In this document: one piece after another, positions 24,476 to 32,120 of the stretch | How the letters are laid out: the number at the start of each line of letters is the position of its first letter | Position numbering within the stretch: position 1 is the stretch's first letter | Assembly (NCBI RefSeq): GCF_024137025.1 | Contig: NZ_JAMYJR010000029.1 | Location: 1 to 64,000, forward strand | DNA from: Paractinoplanes aksuensis | Lineage (GTDB): Bacteria; Actinomycetota; Actinomycetes; Mycobacteriales; Micromonosporaceae | Length of the DNA stretch: 64,000 nt | Direction: 5' to 3' | Made by a program: the position numbers and the translations under genes | The notes under the pieces: generated by a model | What the model saw: only the letters and a program-made list of their open reading frames with translations | Told to the model about the DNA's origin: nothing | Database searches by the model: none

Positions 24476-25122
24476 GCCCGGCCCCCTTGGAATCGGGTCC
24501 ACGGCGTGACCGCCCGCTGGATGATCACGATGATCAGGTCGGCCACGCCCGCCAGCAGCACCGAGAGGATGACGCCGACCAGGATGGGCTCGAGGTAGAA
24601 GAGCTGGAAGCCCCGGGTGAACAGCTGCCCGAGACCGCCCACGCCGATCAGCGCGCCCACGCTGACCAGGCTGATGTTGGACACCGTGGCCACCCGCAGA
24701 CCGGCCAGGATGACCGGGAGGGCCACCGGCAGCTCGACGTCGATCAGGCGGCGGAACCGGCGGTAGCCCATGGCGGTGGCCGACTCGGTGATCAGGTGGT
24801 CGACCGAGCGCAGACCGTCGGCGACCGTACGGGCCAGCAGCGCGACGGTGTAGATGGTGAGCGCCACGACGATGTTGAGCGGCGACAGGATCTTCGTGCC
24901 CAGCACCACCGGCAGGAACACGAACAGGGCCAGCGACGGGATCGAGTAGAGCACCCCGGCCACGTTGACCAGCGGGTGGTAGAGCCACGGGAAGCGGACA
25001 CCCAGATAGCCGATCGGCAGCGCGATCAGGAACCCGAGCACCACCGGGAGCAGCGCGAGCCAGATGTGCTGCCGCAACGCGGTCAGCACGGCGTCGGAGT
25101 TGTTCTGCAGGTAATTGATCAT
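24472..25122 (-). CDS. Osmoprotectant ABC transporter permease (OpuCB-like)
   Basis: A 216-aa permease beginning MINYLQNNSDAVLTALRQHI, the amphipathic start seen in OpuCB homologues. The EAA loop reads ESATAMGYRRFRRLIDVELP, and LAGLRVATVSNISLVSVGAL follows. Its ATG shares one base with the ATPase stop codon (TGATG), and its own stop overlaps the next permease, so all are coupled. Confidence 0.92.
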   Translation of the reverse strand: MINYLQNNSDAVLTALRQHIWLALLPVVLGFLIALPIGYLGVRFPWLYHPLVNVAGVLYSIPSLALFVFLPVVLGTKILSPLNIVVALTIYTVALLARTVADGLRSVDHLITESATAMGYRRFRRLIDVELPVALPVILAGLRVATVSNISLVSVGALIGVGGLGQLFTRGFQLFYLEPILVGVILSVLLAGVADLIIVIIQRAVTPWTRFQGGRA

Positions 25123-26132
25123 CAGCCGCGCCGCGCCGCCAGGTAGTCGGCCAGGTCGTGGTGGGGGGTGATGCCGTCGGCCTTGCCGTCGCCGTCGACC
25201 CGCACGGCGATGCCGACGGGGGACAGGATGGCCAGGTCGGCGACCAGGCGCAGCGTGTCGGCGCTGGTGAAGGTGCCGCCGGTGGGCCGCACGTCGTCGG
25301 CGCCGGTGCGCCAGCCGACCGGGCGCCCGGCCTCGTCGAGAACCAGCTCCGCCGGTACGGGAAGGACCGGAAGTTCGGCCGCGGTGTCGAACGAGAGGCT
25401 GCGCAGCCCGCGGTCGCGGCCCACGAACTCGGCCACGAACTCGTCGGCCGGGTCGGCCAGCAGCTCCTGCGGGGTGCCGACCTGGGCCACCACGCCGCCC
25501 TGACGGAAGATCACGACCACGTCGCCCAGCTTGATGGCCTCGTCGATGTCGTGCGTGACCATGGCGATGGTCTTGCCCAGGTCTTGCTGCAGGCGCAGGA
25601 ACTCGCGGTGCAACTGCTCCCGGACGACCGGGTCGACCGCGCTGAACGGCTCGTCCATCAGCATGACGGGCGGGTCGGCGGCCAGGGCCCGGGCCACGCC
25701 CACGCGCTGCTGCTGGCCGCCAGAGAGCTGAGCGGGGTAGCGCTTGGCGAACTCGGGGGCCAGGCCCACCCGCTCGAGCAGCTCGAGGGCGGCGGCGCGG
25801 GCCTCACGGCGGGTCTTGCCCAGGAGCACCGGCACGGTGGCGACGTTGTCGAGGACCGTACGGTGCGGGAAGAGGCCCGCGTGCTGGATCACATAGCCGA
25901 TGCCGCGGCGCAGCAAGGCCTCGTCCTGGCCGGCGACGTCCTGGCCGTCGATGAGCACGCGGCCCGAGGTCGGGCTGATCATTCGGTTGATCATGCGGAG
26001 GGAAGTGGTCTTTCCGCAGCCTGACGGCCCGACGAACACCGTAGTTTTGCCGGTGGGGAGTTCGAGCGAGACGTGATCGACTGCGGTGCCGCCGCCGGGA
26101 TAGACCTTCACGACGTCATCGAATGTGATCAT
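25122..26132 (-). CDS. Osmoprotectant ABC transporter ATPase (OpuCA-like)
   Basis: A 336-aa ATPase that powers the importer. Walker A is GPSGCGKTT, the Q-loop QHAGLF, the signature LSGGQQQRVGVARAL, Walker B VMLMDEP, and the H-loop VTHD. The region after about 245 is a CBS-like regulatory extension, degenerate compared with OpuCA. I start it at the ATG of MITFDDVVKVYPGG; an in-frame ATG 12 codons upstream lacks a binding site and runs into the operator region. It is the first gene of the operon. Confidence 0.93.
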   Translation of the reverse strand: MITFDDVVKVYPGGGTAVDHVSLELPTGKTTVFVGPSGCGKTTSLRMINRMISPTSGRVLIDGQDVAGQDEALLRRGIGYVIQHAGLFPHRTVLDNVATVPVLLGKTRREARAAALELLERVGLAPEFAKRYPAQLSGGQQQRVGVARALAADPPVMLMDEPFSAVDPVVREQLHREFLRLQQDLGKTIAMVTHDIDEAIKLGDVVVIFRQGGVVAQVGTPQELLADPADEFVAEFVGRDRGLRSLSFDTAAELPVLPVPAELVLDEAGRPVGWRTGADDVRPTGGTFTSADTLRLVADLAILSPVGIAVRVDGDGKADGITPHHDLADYLAARRG

Positions 26133-26152
26133 GGCGCTCCAGGCTAGCGATT

Positions 26153-26188
26153 GAATACCACTATTCATACTTCAGGGGTAGTGAATAG
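26153..26188. promoter_or_regulatory. Nested inverted repeats in the opuC/lyase divergent promoter
   Basis: GAATACCACTATTC (26153-26166) is a 5+5 bp palindrome, and CTATTCA (26161-26167) also pairs with TGAATAG (26182-26188) across 14 bp. The elements are AT-rich against a GC-rich background and lie 21-56 bp upstream of the transporter ATPase start and 59-94 bp upstream of the divergent lyase. They are probable repressor sites; a GbsR/MarR-type regulator would be usual for such transporters but none is encoded nearby. Confidence 0.55.
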
Positions 26189-26246
26189 GATGTCAACGGC
26201 CCGGGGGAGCCGTTACGGGTCCGAAACACGGTGATGGTGGGGCACT

Positions 26247-27704
26247 ATGCAGGTGGAACGACTCGACGGTCGCAGTCTGTCGGTGGCCGCGCTGCTGGCC
26301 GTGGCGGCCGGCCGGTCCGGGGTCGAGGCCGATCCGGCCGCGCTGCGCCGGGTCGAGGGACGGCATGCGCGTCTGCAGCAAGCACGGGCGCATGGCGCAG
26401 TCTATGGGGCCAACACGGGTGTCGGCGCCAATCGGCACGAACGCGCGGCCGAGGACGAAGAGCGCGGCTTGCGCCTTCTGCGCAGCCACTGCGCGGCCGT
26501 CGGGCCCCTGGAGGACGACGTCACGGCGCGGGCGATGATGGCCGTCCGGCTCAACCAGATCCTGGCCGGCGGCTCGGGCGTGTCCCGCCGGGTCGCGGAG
26601 GCGCTGGCCGAGGCGCTGCACGACGGGGCGGTGCCGGCGATCCACTCGTGGGGCGCCATCGGCACCGGCGACCTGGCCGCGCTGGCCGAGCTCAGCCTCA
26701 CGCTGGCCGGGGAGCGGCCCTGGCGCGACGGCAAAGGGCCGGTCACCACGTTCGGCGCCACCGATGCGCTGCCGATGATCAGTTCCAGCGCGCTGACCGT
26801 GGCCACGGCGGCGCTCGCGCTCGACCGGGTGCAGAGCCAGTTGCGCGCCTCCATCGTCGTGGCCGCGCTCAGCTTCCTCGCCCTGCGGGGCAACCCCGAG
26901 GCGTACGACGTGACCGTGCACCGCAACCGCGCCCACCCGGGCCAGGTCGAGGTGGCCCGGCTGCTCAGCCGCCTGGTCGCCGGCGGGGTGGCCCCGGTGC
27001 GCATCCAGGACCCGTTCGGTCTGCGGGTGCTGCCCCAGGTCACCGCGCCCGCCATCCACGCCGCCCGCACCCTGGACGACGCGGTCACCGCCGAGATCAA
27101 CGCGGCCGTGGAGAACCCCCTGGTCACCCCCGACGGCGTACGCCACCACGGGCAGTTCCACACGGCCACGCTCGCGTCCCAGCTGGATGCGGCGCGTGGC
27201 GCCTTCCTGCCCGTGCTCTCGCTCTCGACGGCCCGGCTCGGGTTGCTCATGCGACCCGACCTGACCGGCCTGCGGGCGTTCCTGGCCGCCGGACCGGCCG
27301 GCAGCTCGGGCCTGATGATCAGCGAGTACGTCGTCCAGGACCTGCTCACCGAGCTCCGCGTCGGCATGACCCCGACCGCGGCCGGCACGCTCAGCATCTC
27401 GCTCGGCCTGGAGGAGCACGCCAGCTTCGCCACTCAGGGCGCCCGCTCGCTGCGCAACATGACCCAGCTCGCGCCGACCCTGCTGGCGGCCGAACTGCTG
27501 GCCGCCGTGCGGGCGCTGCGGATGGCCCCGGGCCGGTTGACGGCCGGGCCGCTGCGGGACGCCTTCGAGATGGCGTCCGAGGCGATCGACCCGTCGGAGG
27601 AGGACCGGCCGCTGGGCGGCGACCTGGAACGAGCGGCCGACCTGCTGCCCCGGCTGGGGGCGGTGCTCGACTACTCGTCGATGGGCCTGAGCTCGTCGGC
27701 GTAG
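26247..27704 (+). CDS. Aromatic amino acid ammonia-lyase family protein with altered MIO triad
   Basis: A 485-aa homologue of histidine/phenylalanine ammonia-lyases. The catalytic Tyr53 lies in VYGANTGVGAN. Other family blocks are present: DALPMISSSALT, the RNRAHPGQ segment, RIQDPFGLRVLPQV and AVENPLVTPDG. The prosthetic MIO group normally forms from Ala-Ser-Gly in GSVGASGDL. Here the block reads GAIGTGDL, one residue shorter, with Gly139-Thr140-Gly141 at the triad, so cofactor formation is uncertain. The protein could be an unusual lyase or aminomutase. It is divergent from the osmoprotectant importer and convergent with the cupin gene (34-bp overlap). Confidence 0.85.
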   Translation: MQVERLDGRSLSVAALLAVAAGRSGVEADPAALRRVEGRHARLQQARAHGAVYGANTGVGANRHERAAEDEERGLRLLRSHCAAVGPLEDDVTARAMMAVRLNQILAGGSGVSRRVAEALAEALHDGAVPAIHSWGAIGTGDLAALAELSLTLAGERPWRDGKGPVTTFGATDALPMISSSALTVATAALALDRVQSQLRASIVVAALSFLALRGNPEAYDVTVHRNRAHPGQVEVARLLSRLVAGGVAPVRIQDPFGLRVLPQVTAPAIHAARTLDDAVTAEINAAVENPLVTPDGVRHHGQFHTATLASQLDAARGAFLPVLSLSTARLGLLMRPDLTGLRAFLAAGPAGSSGLMISEYVVQDLLTELRVGMTPTAAGTLSISLGLEEHASFATQGARSLRNMTQLAPTLLAAELLAAVRALRMAPGRLTAGPLRDAFEMASEAIDPSEEDRPLGGDLERAADLLPRLGAVLDYSSMGLSSSA

Positions 27705-28165
27705 CTGACCGCCTTGCGGCGCAGCACGCCCGAGCGGCTGATCGAGTACTGGCCCATCCGCCACAGCGGCGGCGAGTACGCGTGGATCGTGACCGAGCCG
27801 TCGACCGCCCCGCCCATCCGGTGGATGTGATCGGGCCCGAACGCGAACGTGCGTCCCGCCTCGACGACGCGGGTCACCGGCTCGCCGCCCATCCGCGGGG
27901 TGGCCTCGGTGACCGCGCCCCGGGTGACCGCGACGGCGCCGGAGGACGTGTCGTGGTCGTGCCAGCCGGTGTCGTCGGCGGTGTTCCAGCAGAGCACCCA
28001 GACGTCGATGTCGCTGTCGCGGTAGACCGACGCGTAGTGCCGGCCGCCGGTGTCGTGCCGCACGTGCTCTTGCCACATCTCGGGGTGGGCGGCGAAATCG
28101 CTCACCCAGCGCTTCAGTTCCTGCGTGTCCAGCACGCGACCGGGCGGGGCCGGCAACACGGTCAT
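27671..28165 (-). CDS. Cysteine-dioxygenase-like cupin
   Basis: A 164-aa cupin. The metal-binding block is GWHDHDTSSGAVAVTRG (His-x-His) and the second motif GPDHIHRMGG supplies another His. This arrangement and VLCWNTADDTGWHDHD resemble the cysteine dioxygenase/3-mercaptopropionate dioxygenase family, which bind Fe(II) and oxidise thiols. The substrate is not evident. Its ATG overlaps the stop of the amidohydrolase gene (ATGA), so the two are one operon, probably under the LacI-type sites upstream. Confidence 0.8.
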   Translation of the reverse strand: MTVLPAPPGRVLDTQELKRWVSDFAAHPEMWQEHVRHDTGGRHYASVYRDSDIDVWVLCWNTADDTGWHDHDTSSGAVAVTRGAVTEATPRMGGEPVTRVVEAGRTFAFGPDHIHRMGGAVDGSVTIHAYSPPLWRMGQYSISRSGVLRRKAVSYADELRPIDE

Positions 28166-29049
28166 CGGGCGTCTCCTGTTAAAAAGTGGTGCGGGTTGGC
28201 GGTGAACAACGCGTGGGTGAAGGCCGGGCCCAGACCAGGGTCGACGGCCTGCGCGTACGGACGGTCGGAGCCCGACACGATCGGGTCGACCCCGACGACG
28301 CGGGTCATGGCGTCGACCGCCCGCGTGCCGTACGACGAGGTCTCGTAGAAGACGTTGGGATCGAGCGCACCGAGGCCGCCGCCGCGCGCGGCCAGGCGTT
28401 CGTGGTGCAGCGGGGCCAGGCCGGCCAGCGCGACGAAACCGATGCGCAGGGCCGGGTGCTGCCGGCGCCCGGCGACGTGCCAGGCCAGCCAGCTCTGGTG
28501 CAGTTGCGACACGTACGGGACCAGGGCCGGCCACCACGACGGCAGGCCGGGGTCGCACGCGGGTGCGGGGCCGGGGTGCACGAGCACGGGCTTGTCGGCC
28601 CGCTCGGCCTCGGCCAGCAGCGGGGCGACGTGGGCGATGCCGGCCGGGTCGGCCAGCGCGGTGGCGGGCAGCTGCAGGCCGGCGATCCTGTCCTCGCGCA
28701 GGATCTTGGCCAGCCCGTCCGGGTCGAGCTCGGTGACCGGGGCGGCGGCCCAGACGTGGAACGGTTCGCCCAGCTCGAGCGCGCTCTCGTGCCAGATGGT
28801 GATCAGCTCGGCGCCGTCGTGGGCGGGCAGGTGCTCGATGCCGAGCGGGCTCGACAGGGAGATCAGCGCGCGCTCGCTCCGCTCGGTGCGACGGCGGAGC
28901 TCGATGTCGTGGTGGGCGGGGTCGCACTCGTACGGATCCTCGCCCGGCAGGTGCAGCGTCCAACCGCGCAGGTAGGGGTAGCTCTGGCGGCGGCGGAGGG
29001 CCTCGACCAGGCGCGGCGGCCACAGGTGCTGGTGGCAGTCGATCACCAT
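28162..29049 (-). CDS. Amidohydrolase-2 family metal-dependent hydrolase
   Basis: A 295-aa TIM-barrel hydrolase/decarboxylase of the ACMSD-like amidohydrolase-2 group. It begins MVIDCHQHLWPP with the first metal-binding HxH, and later carries VLVHPGPAP (metal His) and SGSDRPYAQ (catalytic Asp). Members hydrolyse lactones or decarboxylate aromatic acids; the exact reaction here is unknown. It heads a two-gene operon with the cysteine-dioxygenase-like cupin, behind two LacI-type operators. Confidence 0.85.
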   Translation of the reverse strand: MVIDCHQHLWPPRLVEALRRRQSYPYLRGWTLHLPGEDPYECDPAHHDIELRRRTERSERALISLSSPLGIEHLPAHDGAELITIWHESALELGEPFHVWAAAPVTELDPDGLAKILREDRIAGLQLPATALADPAGIAHVAPLLAEAERADKPVLVHPGPAPACDPGLPSWWPALVPYVSQLHQSWLAWHVAGRRQHPALRIGFVALAGLAPLHHERLAARGGGLGALDPNVFYETSSYGTRAVDAMTRVVGVDPIVSGSDRPYAQAVDPGLGPAFTHALFTANPHHFLTGDAR

Positions 29050-29067
29050 CGGCCCTCCTCACGGCTA

Positions 29068-29107
29068 GGGAAGCGCTTCACATCCGGGCACAAGTGAAGC
29101 GCTTCCC
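29068..29107. promoter_or_regulatory. Double LacI-family operator
   Basis: GGGAAGCGCTTCAC (29068-29081) and its exact reverse complement GTGAAGCGCTTCCC (29094-29107) lie 26 bp apart, centre to centre. Each contains the palindrome GAAGCGCTTC with the central CG of LacI/GalR operators. They sit 19-58 bp upstream of the amidohydrolase start, and the LacI-type gene is divergent, so autoregulation and control of the operon are likely. Confidence 0.8.
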
Positions 29108-29375
29108 TCCCCACTTTGGCAATGTGTTCCCGGGCACCGGGATGAACTGTCGGCGCCCGCCTTCTCGTTCCCGGCTGTCCCGGGCGGTCGGAGCCGGACC
29201 GCGATGGGTGGTCTGGGCCGAAATCCGGCGCGGGCTGTGACTCGGCGCGGGTCGGGAGGTGACGGGTCGGCTGGGTCGGTATGCCGGCGGGTGGGCGAGG
29301 TCGGGGCGCGTGGGCGGGCGGTGGGTGAGGCGGCTGCGGGCGTCCGGGCGGGCCGGCCGGTGTTACTGTCGGCCG

Positions 29376-30359
29376 GTGTCGAGGCAGCCCGGGCGACGGA
29401 CGCTGCAGGACCTGGCCACCGCGGCGGGCCTGTCGCTGGCGGCCACCTCGTACGCGTTGCGGGGTCTGCGCGGTTCGCCGGCGACCATCCAGCGGGTCCG
29501 TGAGCTGGCCGACGAGCTCGGCTACACGGTCGACCCGATCGCCCGCGCCCTGGCCTCCGGCCGGACCGGATGGGTCGGGGTCTCGGGCTCCTTGCGTGAC
29601 CTCTGGCAACAGGACTTCTCGGTGCTGCTGACCCGGGCCCTGCGCCGCGAGGGCCGGTTCGCGACAATCGCCGACGCCGATGCCGACCCGGAACTCGAAC
29701 GCCGCATCGTCGAGCAGTTCGCCGCCCAGCGGGTCGACGGCGCGCTGGTCTCGCCGGTCGACCCCACAGCCGACTACTGGCGGCTGCTGGATCCGTCGGT
29801 CGCGGTCGTCTCGATCGGCGACGCGCTGATCGGTCGCCCGGGCTCGAGCAGCGTGCTGTTCGACAACGAGTACGGAGTGCGGACAGCATTCGCCCACCTG
29901 GCCGAGCTCGGCCATCGGCGGGTCGGCCTGCTCGCACCCGCGCTCCCGTCCACGCCCGGACGCCCGGCCCAGCTGCTGGCCCCGTCGATCGCCGACGCGC
30001 TCGGCATCGAGCTGGTCGCCATCGCCGCGCCCGCCGCCACCGCGGACGCCATCGACGTGGTGTCGTCGCTGCTGGCCGCCCGTGACCGCCCGACCGGCGT
30101 GTTCTGCCTGAGCGACTCGCTGGCGTTCGCCGTCTACCGGGCCGCCCGCGACGCCGGCCTACGCATACCCGACGACCTCTCGGTGATCGGCTACGACGAC
30201 CACCAGCTCGCCGTCCTGGTCGAACCGGGCCTCACCACCATGGCCTGGGACGAGGACGCCATCGTGACCGCCGCCGTCGAACAGCTCGACTCACCCGGCG
30301 GCGCCCCCCTGTTCCGCCCCGACCTGGTAGTCCGCGGCTCCACTTGCGCCCTCCGCTGA
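29376..30359 (+). CDS. LacI family transcriptional regulator
   Basis: A 327-aa repressor. The N-terminal HTH reads TLQDLATAAGLSLAATSYAL with the hinge ELGYTVDPIARALASGRTG, and the rest is the periplasmic-binding-like ligand domain (HLAELGHRRVGLLAP, VIGYDDHQLAVLVEPGLTT). The GTG start at 29376 places the HTH at the usual distance from the N-terminus. The inducer is unknown. A pair of LacI-type operators upstream of the divergent amidohydrolase-cupin operon is its probable target. The 270 bp between them hold no gene. Confidence 0.92.
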   Translation: MSRQPGRRTLQDLATAAGLSLAATSYALRGLRGSPATIQRVRELADELGYTVDPIARALASGRTGWVGVSGSLRDLWQQDFSVLLTRALRREGRFATIADADADPELERRIVEQFAAQRVDGALVSPVDPTADYWRLLDPSVAVVSIGDALIGRPGSSSVLFDNEYGVRTAFAHLAELGHRRVGLLAPALPSTPGRPAQLLAPSIADALGIELVAIAAPAATADAIDVVSSLLAARDRPTGVFCLSDSLAFAVYRAARDAGLRIPDDLSVIGYDDHQLAVLVEPGLTTMAWDEDAIVTAAVEQLDSPGGAPLFRPDLVVRGSTCALR

Positions 30360-30401
30360 GCACTTCACCCGGCGCCTACCAGGCCCCCGTGCTCGCGCCG
30401 C

Positions 30402-30450
30402 GGGCGGTGAAGGGCGCGGGCGGTGAAGGGCGCGGGCGGCGAGCGGGCGG
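30402..30450 (+). repeat. 16-bp tandem repeat at a pseudogene border
   Basis: The unit GGGCGGTGAAGGGCGC occurs at 30402-30417 and 30418-30433 and again in degenerate form (GGGCGGCGAGCGGGCGG) to 30450. It sits where the ABC transporter fragment begins, so it may mark the deletion or recombination border. Confidence 0.6.
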
Positions 30451-30751
30451 CTGGCGGCGAGCGCTCACCCGGCTGCTGCTGGCCGACCCGGAGCTCGCCG
30501 TCCTCGACGAGGCGACCGCCGAGGCCGGATCCACCCAGGCGGGTCCGCTCGATCGGGCCTCCCGGGCCGCTCTGGCCGGCCGCACCGGGCTGGTCATCGC
30601 CCATCGCCTGTCCCAGGCGGCCGAGTGCGACCGCATCGTCGTCATGGACCACGGCCGGATCGTCGAGACCGGTACGCACGACGAACTGGTCGGGTCGGGC
30701 GGCACCTACGCCGAGCTGTGGAAGGCGTTCAGCCGGCGGGCAGATGGTTGA
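30434..30751 (+). pseudogene. ABC exporter ATPase, C-terminal remnant
   Basis: About 100 residues of an ABC-exporter nucleotide-binding domain survive: a worn signature region (RRALTRLLLADPEL), Walker B and D-loop (AVLDEATAEAGS), the H-loop (GLVIAHRLSQAAECDRIVVM) and the usual C-terminus (GRIVETGTHDELVGSGGTYA). The membrane domain and Walker A are absent, and no start suits the fragment. Its end overlaps the convergent lyase gene by 23 bp. Confidence 0.75.
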
Positions 30752-32120
30752 CGATGTGGTCGAGGTCGCGGCCGAACGGACGGTCGGCGGTGCCCGGCGG
30801 CAGGCCGGCGTCGAGCTCGTCCAGCGCCGCGCCGGACGGCGCGCCGAGGCGCCGGGCCTGAACGACGGCCAGCAGTTCGCAGGCGAGCACGTCACGCAGG
30901 CCGGTGAGCACCTCGTCCAGGCACTCGGCGGCCTCGAAGCCGAAGCTCTGCACGTCCTCCTGGCCCAGCGAGGTCTCGACGGCGCCGGTCAGCGCCGGGA
31001 TCGCGAAGCGCCGCAACCGGTGGGTCACCCCGGCCGCTCGCTTGTGGACAGCGGCCATCCCCACGTGCAGGCCGGGGGAGTGAGAGAGCTGCGGGGCCAG
31101 ACCGGTGACCCGGGCGTCGAGCAGGCGGTGCAGGCGGGCCGCGCCCACCTCGGCCAGGTGCACGAGGACCGTGGTCAACGCGCCCAGCGCGGCGGTGATC
31201 TCGGTGCCGGCGAAGCCGAACGTGCCCACGAACTCGCCGTCGAGATGGGCCGGGGAGTCGGTCACCGCGTTCAGGGAACGGTCGATCGCCGCGTCCAGGG
31301 TGTCGACCGCCCGCAGCGCGACGGCCAGGGCCGGTGCGGTGACCCGGAACGACACGGGCGCCTGCAACGCGCCCGGCTCGCCACCGTCGCGGCCGTCCCG
31401 CAGGCTTTCCAGTACGGCCCGCAGCTCCGCGCTGTCGGCCAGCGCCGGGTGCAGGGGGTCGAGGCTGGCCCGGATCGCGGTGTGCGAGGCGGCCGCGCCC
31501 ACGACGACCTGGTGGATCAGCGCCCGGGCGTCGGCGCTGCCGAGCACGGCCAGCCCGGTCAGGCCCGGGACGCCCTCCAGGAACGCGACGCCCTCCTTGG
31601 GGCCGAACGAGTAGGGGGCCGGCTCGGGCCCGGCGAGCAGCTGCCCCCGGCCGAGCAGGGCCGAGCCGGCGTGGGCGAGCGGGATGATCTCGCCCGCCGC
31701 GCCGCTGCCCCGGGCCGGGACGGCCGGCACGACGTCCGCGTTGAGCAGGTCGGCCAGGGCCAGGCAGAGCTCGGGCGAGACGCCGGCGGCCGGGTCCAGG
31801 AACGAGCGCAGACGCGCGGCCAGCAGCGCCCGGGCCTGGTCGCGCCGCAGCCAGGGGGCGGAGCCGACTGCTCGTCCGACCATGAGGTTGTCCTGGTGGC
31901 GGCGCTGGGCCTCGGCGTCGAGGCGGAGGCCCGACATCGCGCCCATGCCGGTGTTCACCCCGTACACGATCTTGCCGTCGAGGTCGGCCAGCGTGGCCCG
32001 GCGACTCTCGGCCAGGGAGTCGACCAGACCTTCGGCCAGTTCGAGGTGGCAGCCGGCCCGGGCGACGGCGGCGATGACCGTACGGTCGAGGTCTTCGCGT
32101 TGCTGCAGCAGAACCTTCAT
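30729..32120 (-). CDS. Histidine ammonia-lyase family protein with an Ala-Ala-Gly triad
   Basis: A 463-aa homologue of MIO-dependent ammonia-lyases, shorter than HutH (about 510). Tyr53 is conserved in IVYGVNTGMGAMS. Family segments YSFGPKEGVAFLEGVPGLTG and TFGFAGTEITA are recognisable. The MIO block reads GSGAAGEIIPLAH where GSVGASGDLAPLAH is standard: the residue before the triad is lost and Ser is replaced by Ala142, which cannot give the dehydroalanine of MIO in the usual way. It may use another mechanism or be non-catalytic. Its ATG overlaps the stop of the ornithine-cyclodeaminase-like gene, so they form an operon. Confidence 0.82.
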   Translation of the reverse strand: MKVLLQQREDLDRTVIAAVARAGCHLELAEGLVDSLAESRRATLADLDGKIVYGVNTGMGAMSGLRLDAEAQRRHQDNLMVGRAVGSAPWLRRDQARALLAARLRSFLDPAAGVSPELCLALADLLNADVVPAVPARGSGAAGEIIPLAHAGSALLGRGQLLAGPEPAPYSFGPKEGVAFLEGVPGLTGLAVLGSADARALIHQVVVGAAASHTAIRASLDPLHPALADSAELRAVLESLRDGRDGGEPGALQAPVSFRVTAPALAVALRAVDTLDAAIDRSLNAVTDSPAHLDGEFVGTFGFAGTEITAALGALTTVLVHLAEVGAARLHRLLDARVTGLAPQLSHSPGLHVGMAAVHKRAAGVTHRLRRFAIPALTGAVETSLGQEDVQSFGFEAAECLDEVLTGLRDVLACELLAVVQARRLGAPSGAALDELDAGLPPGTADRPFGRDLDHIVNHLPAG

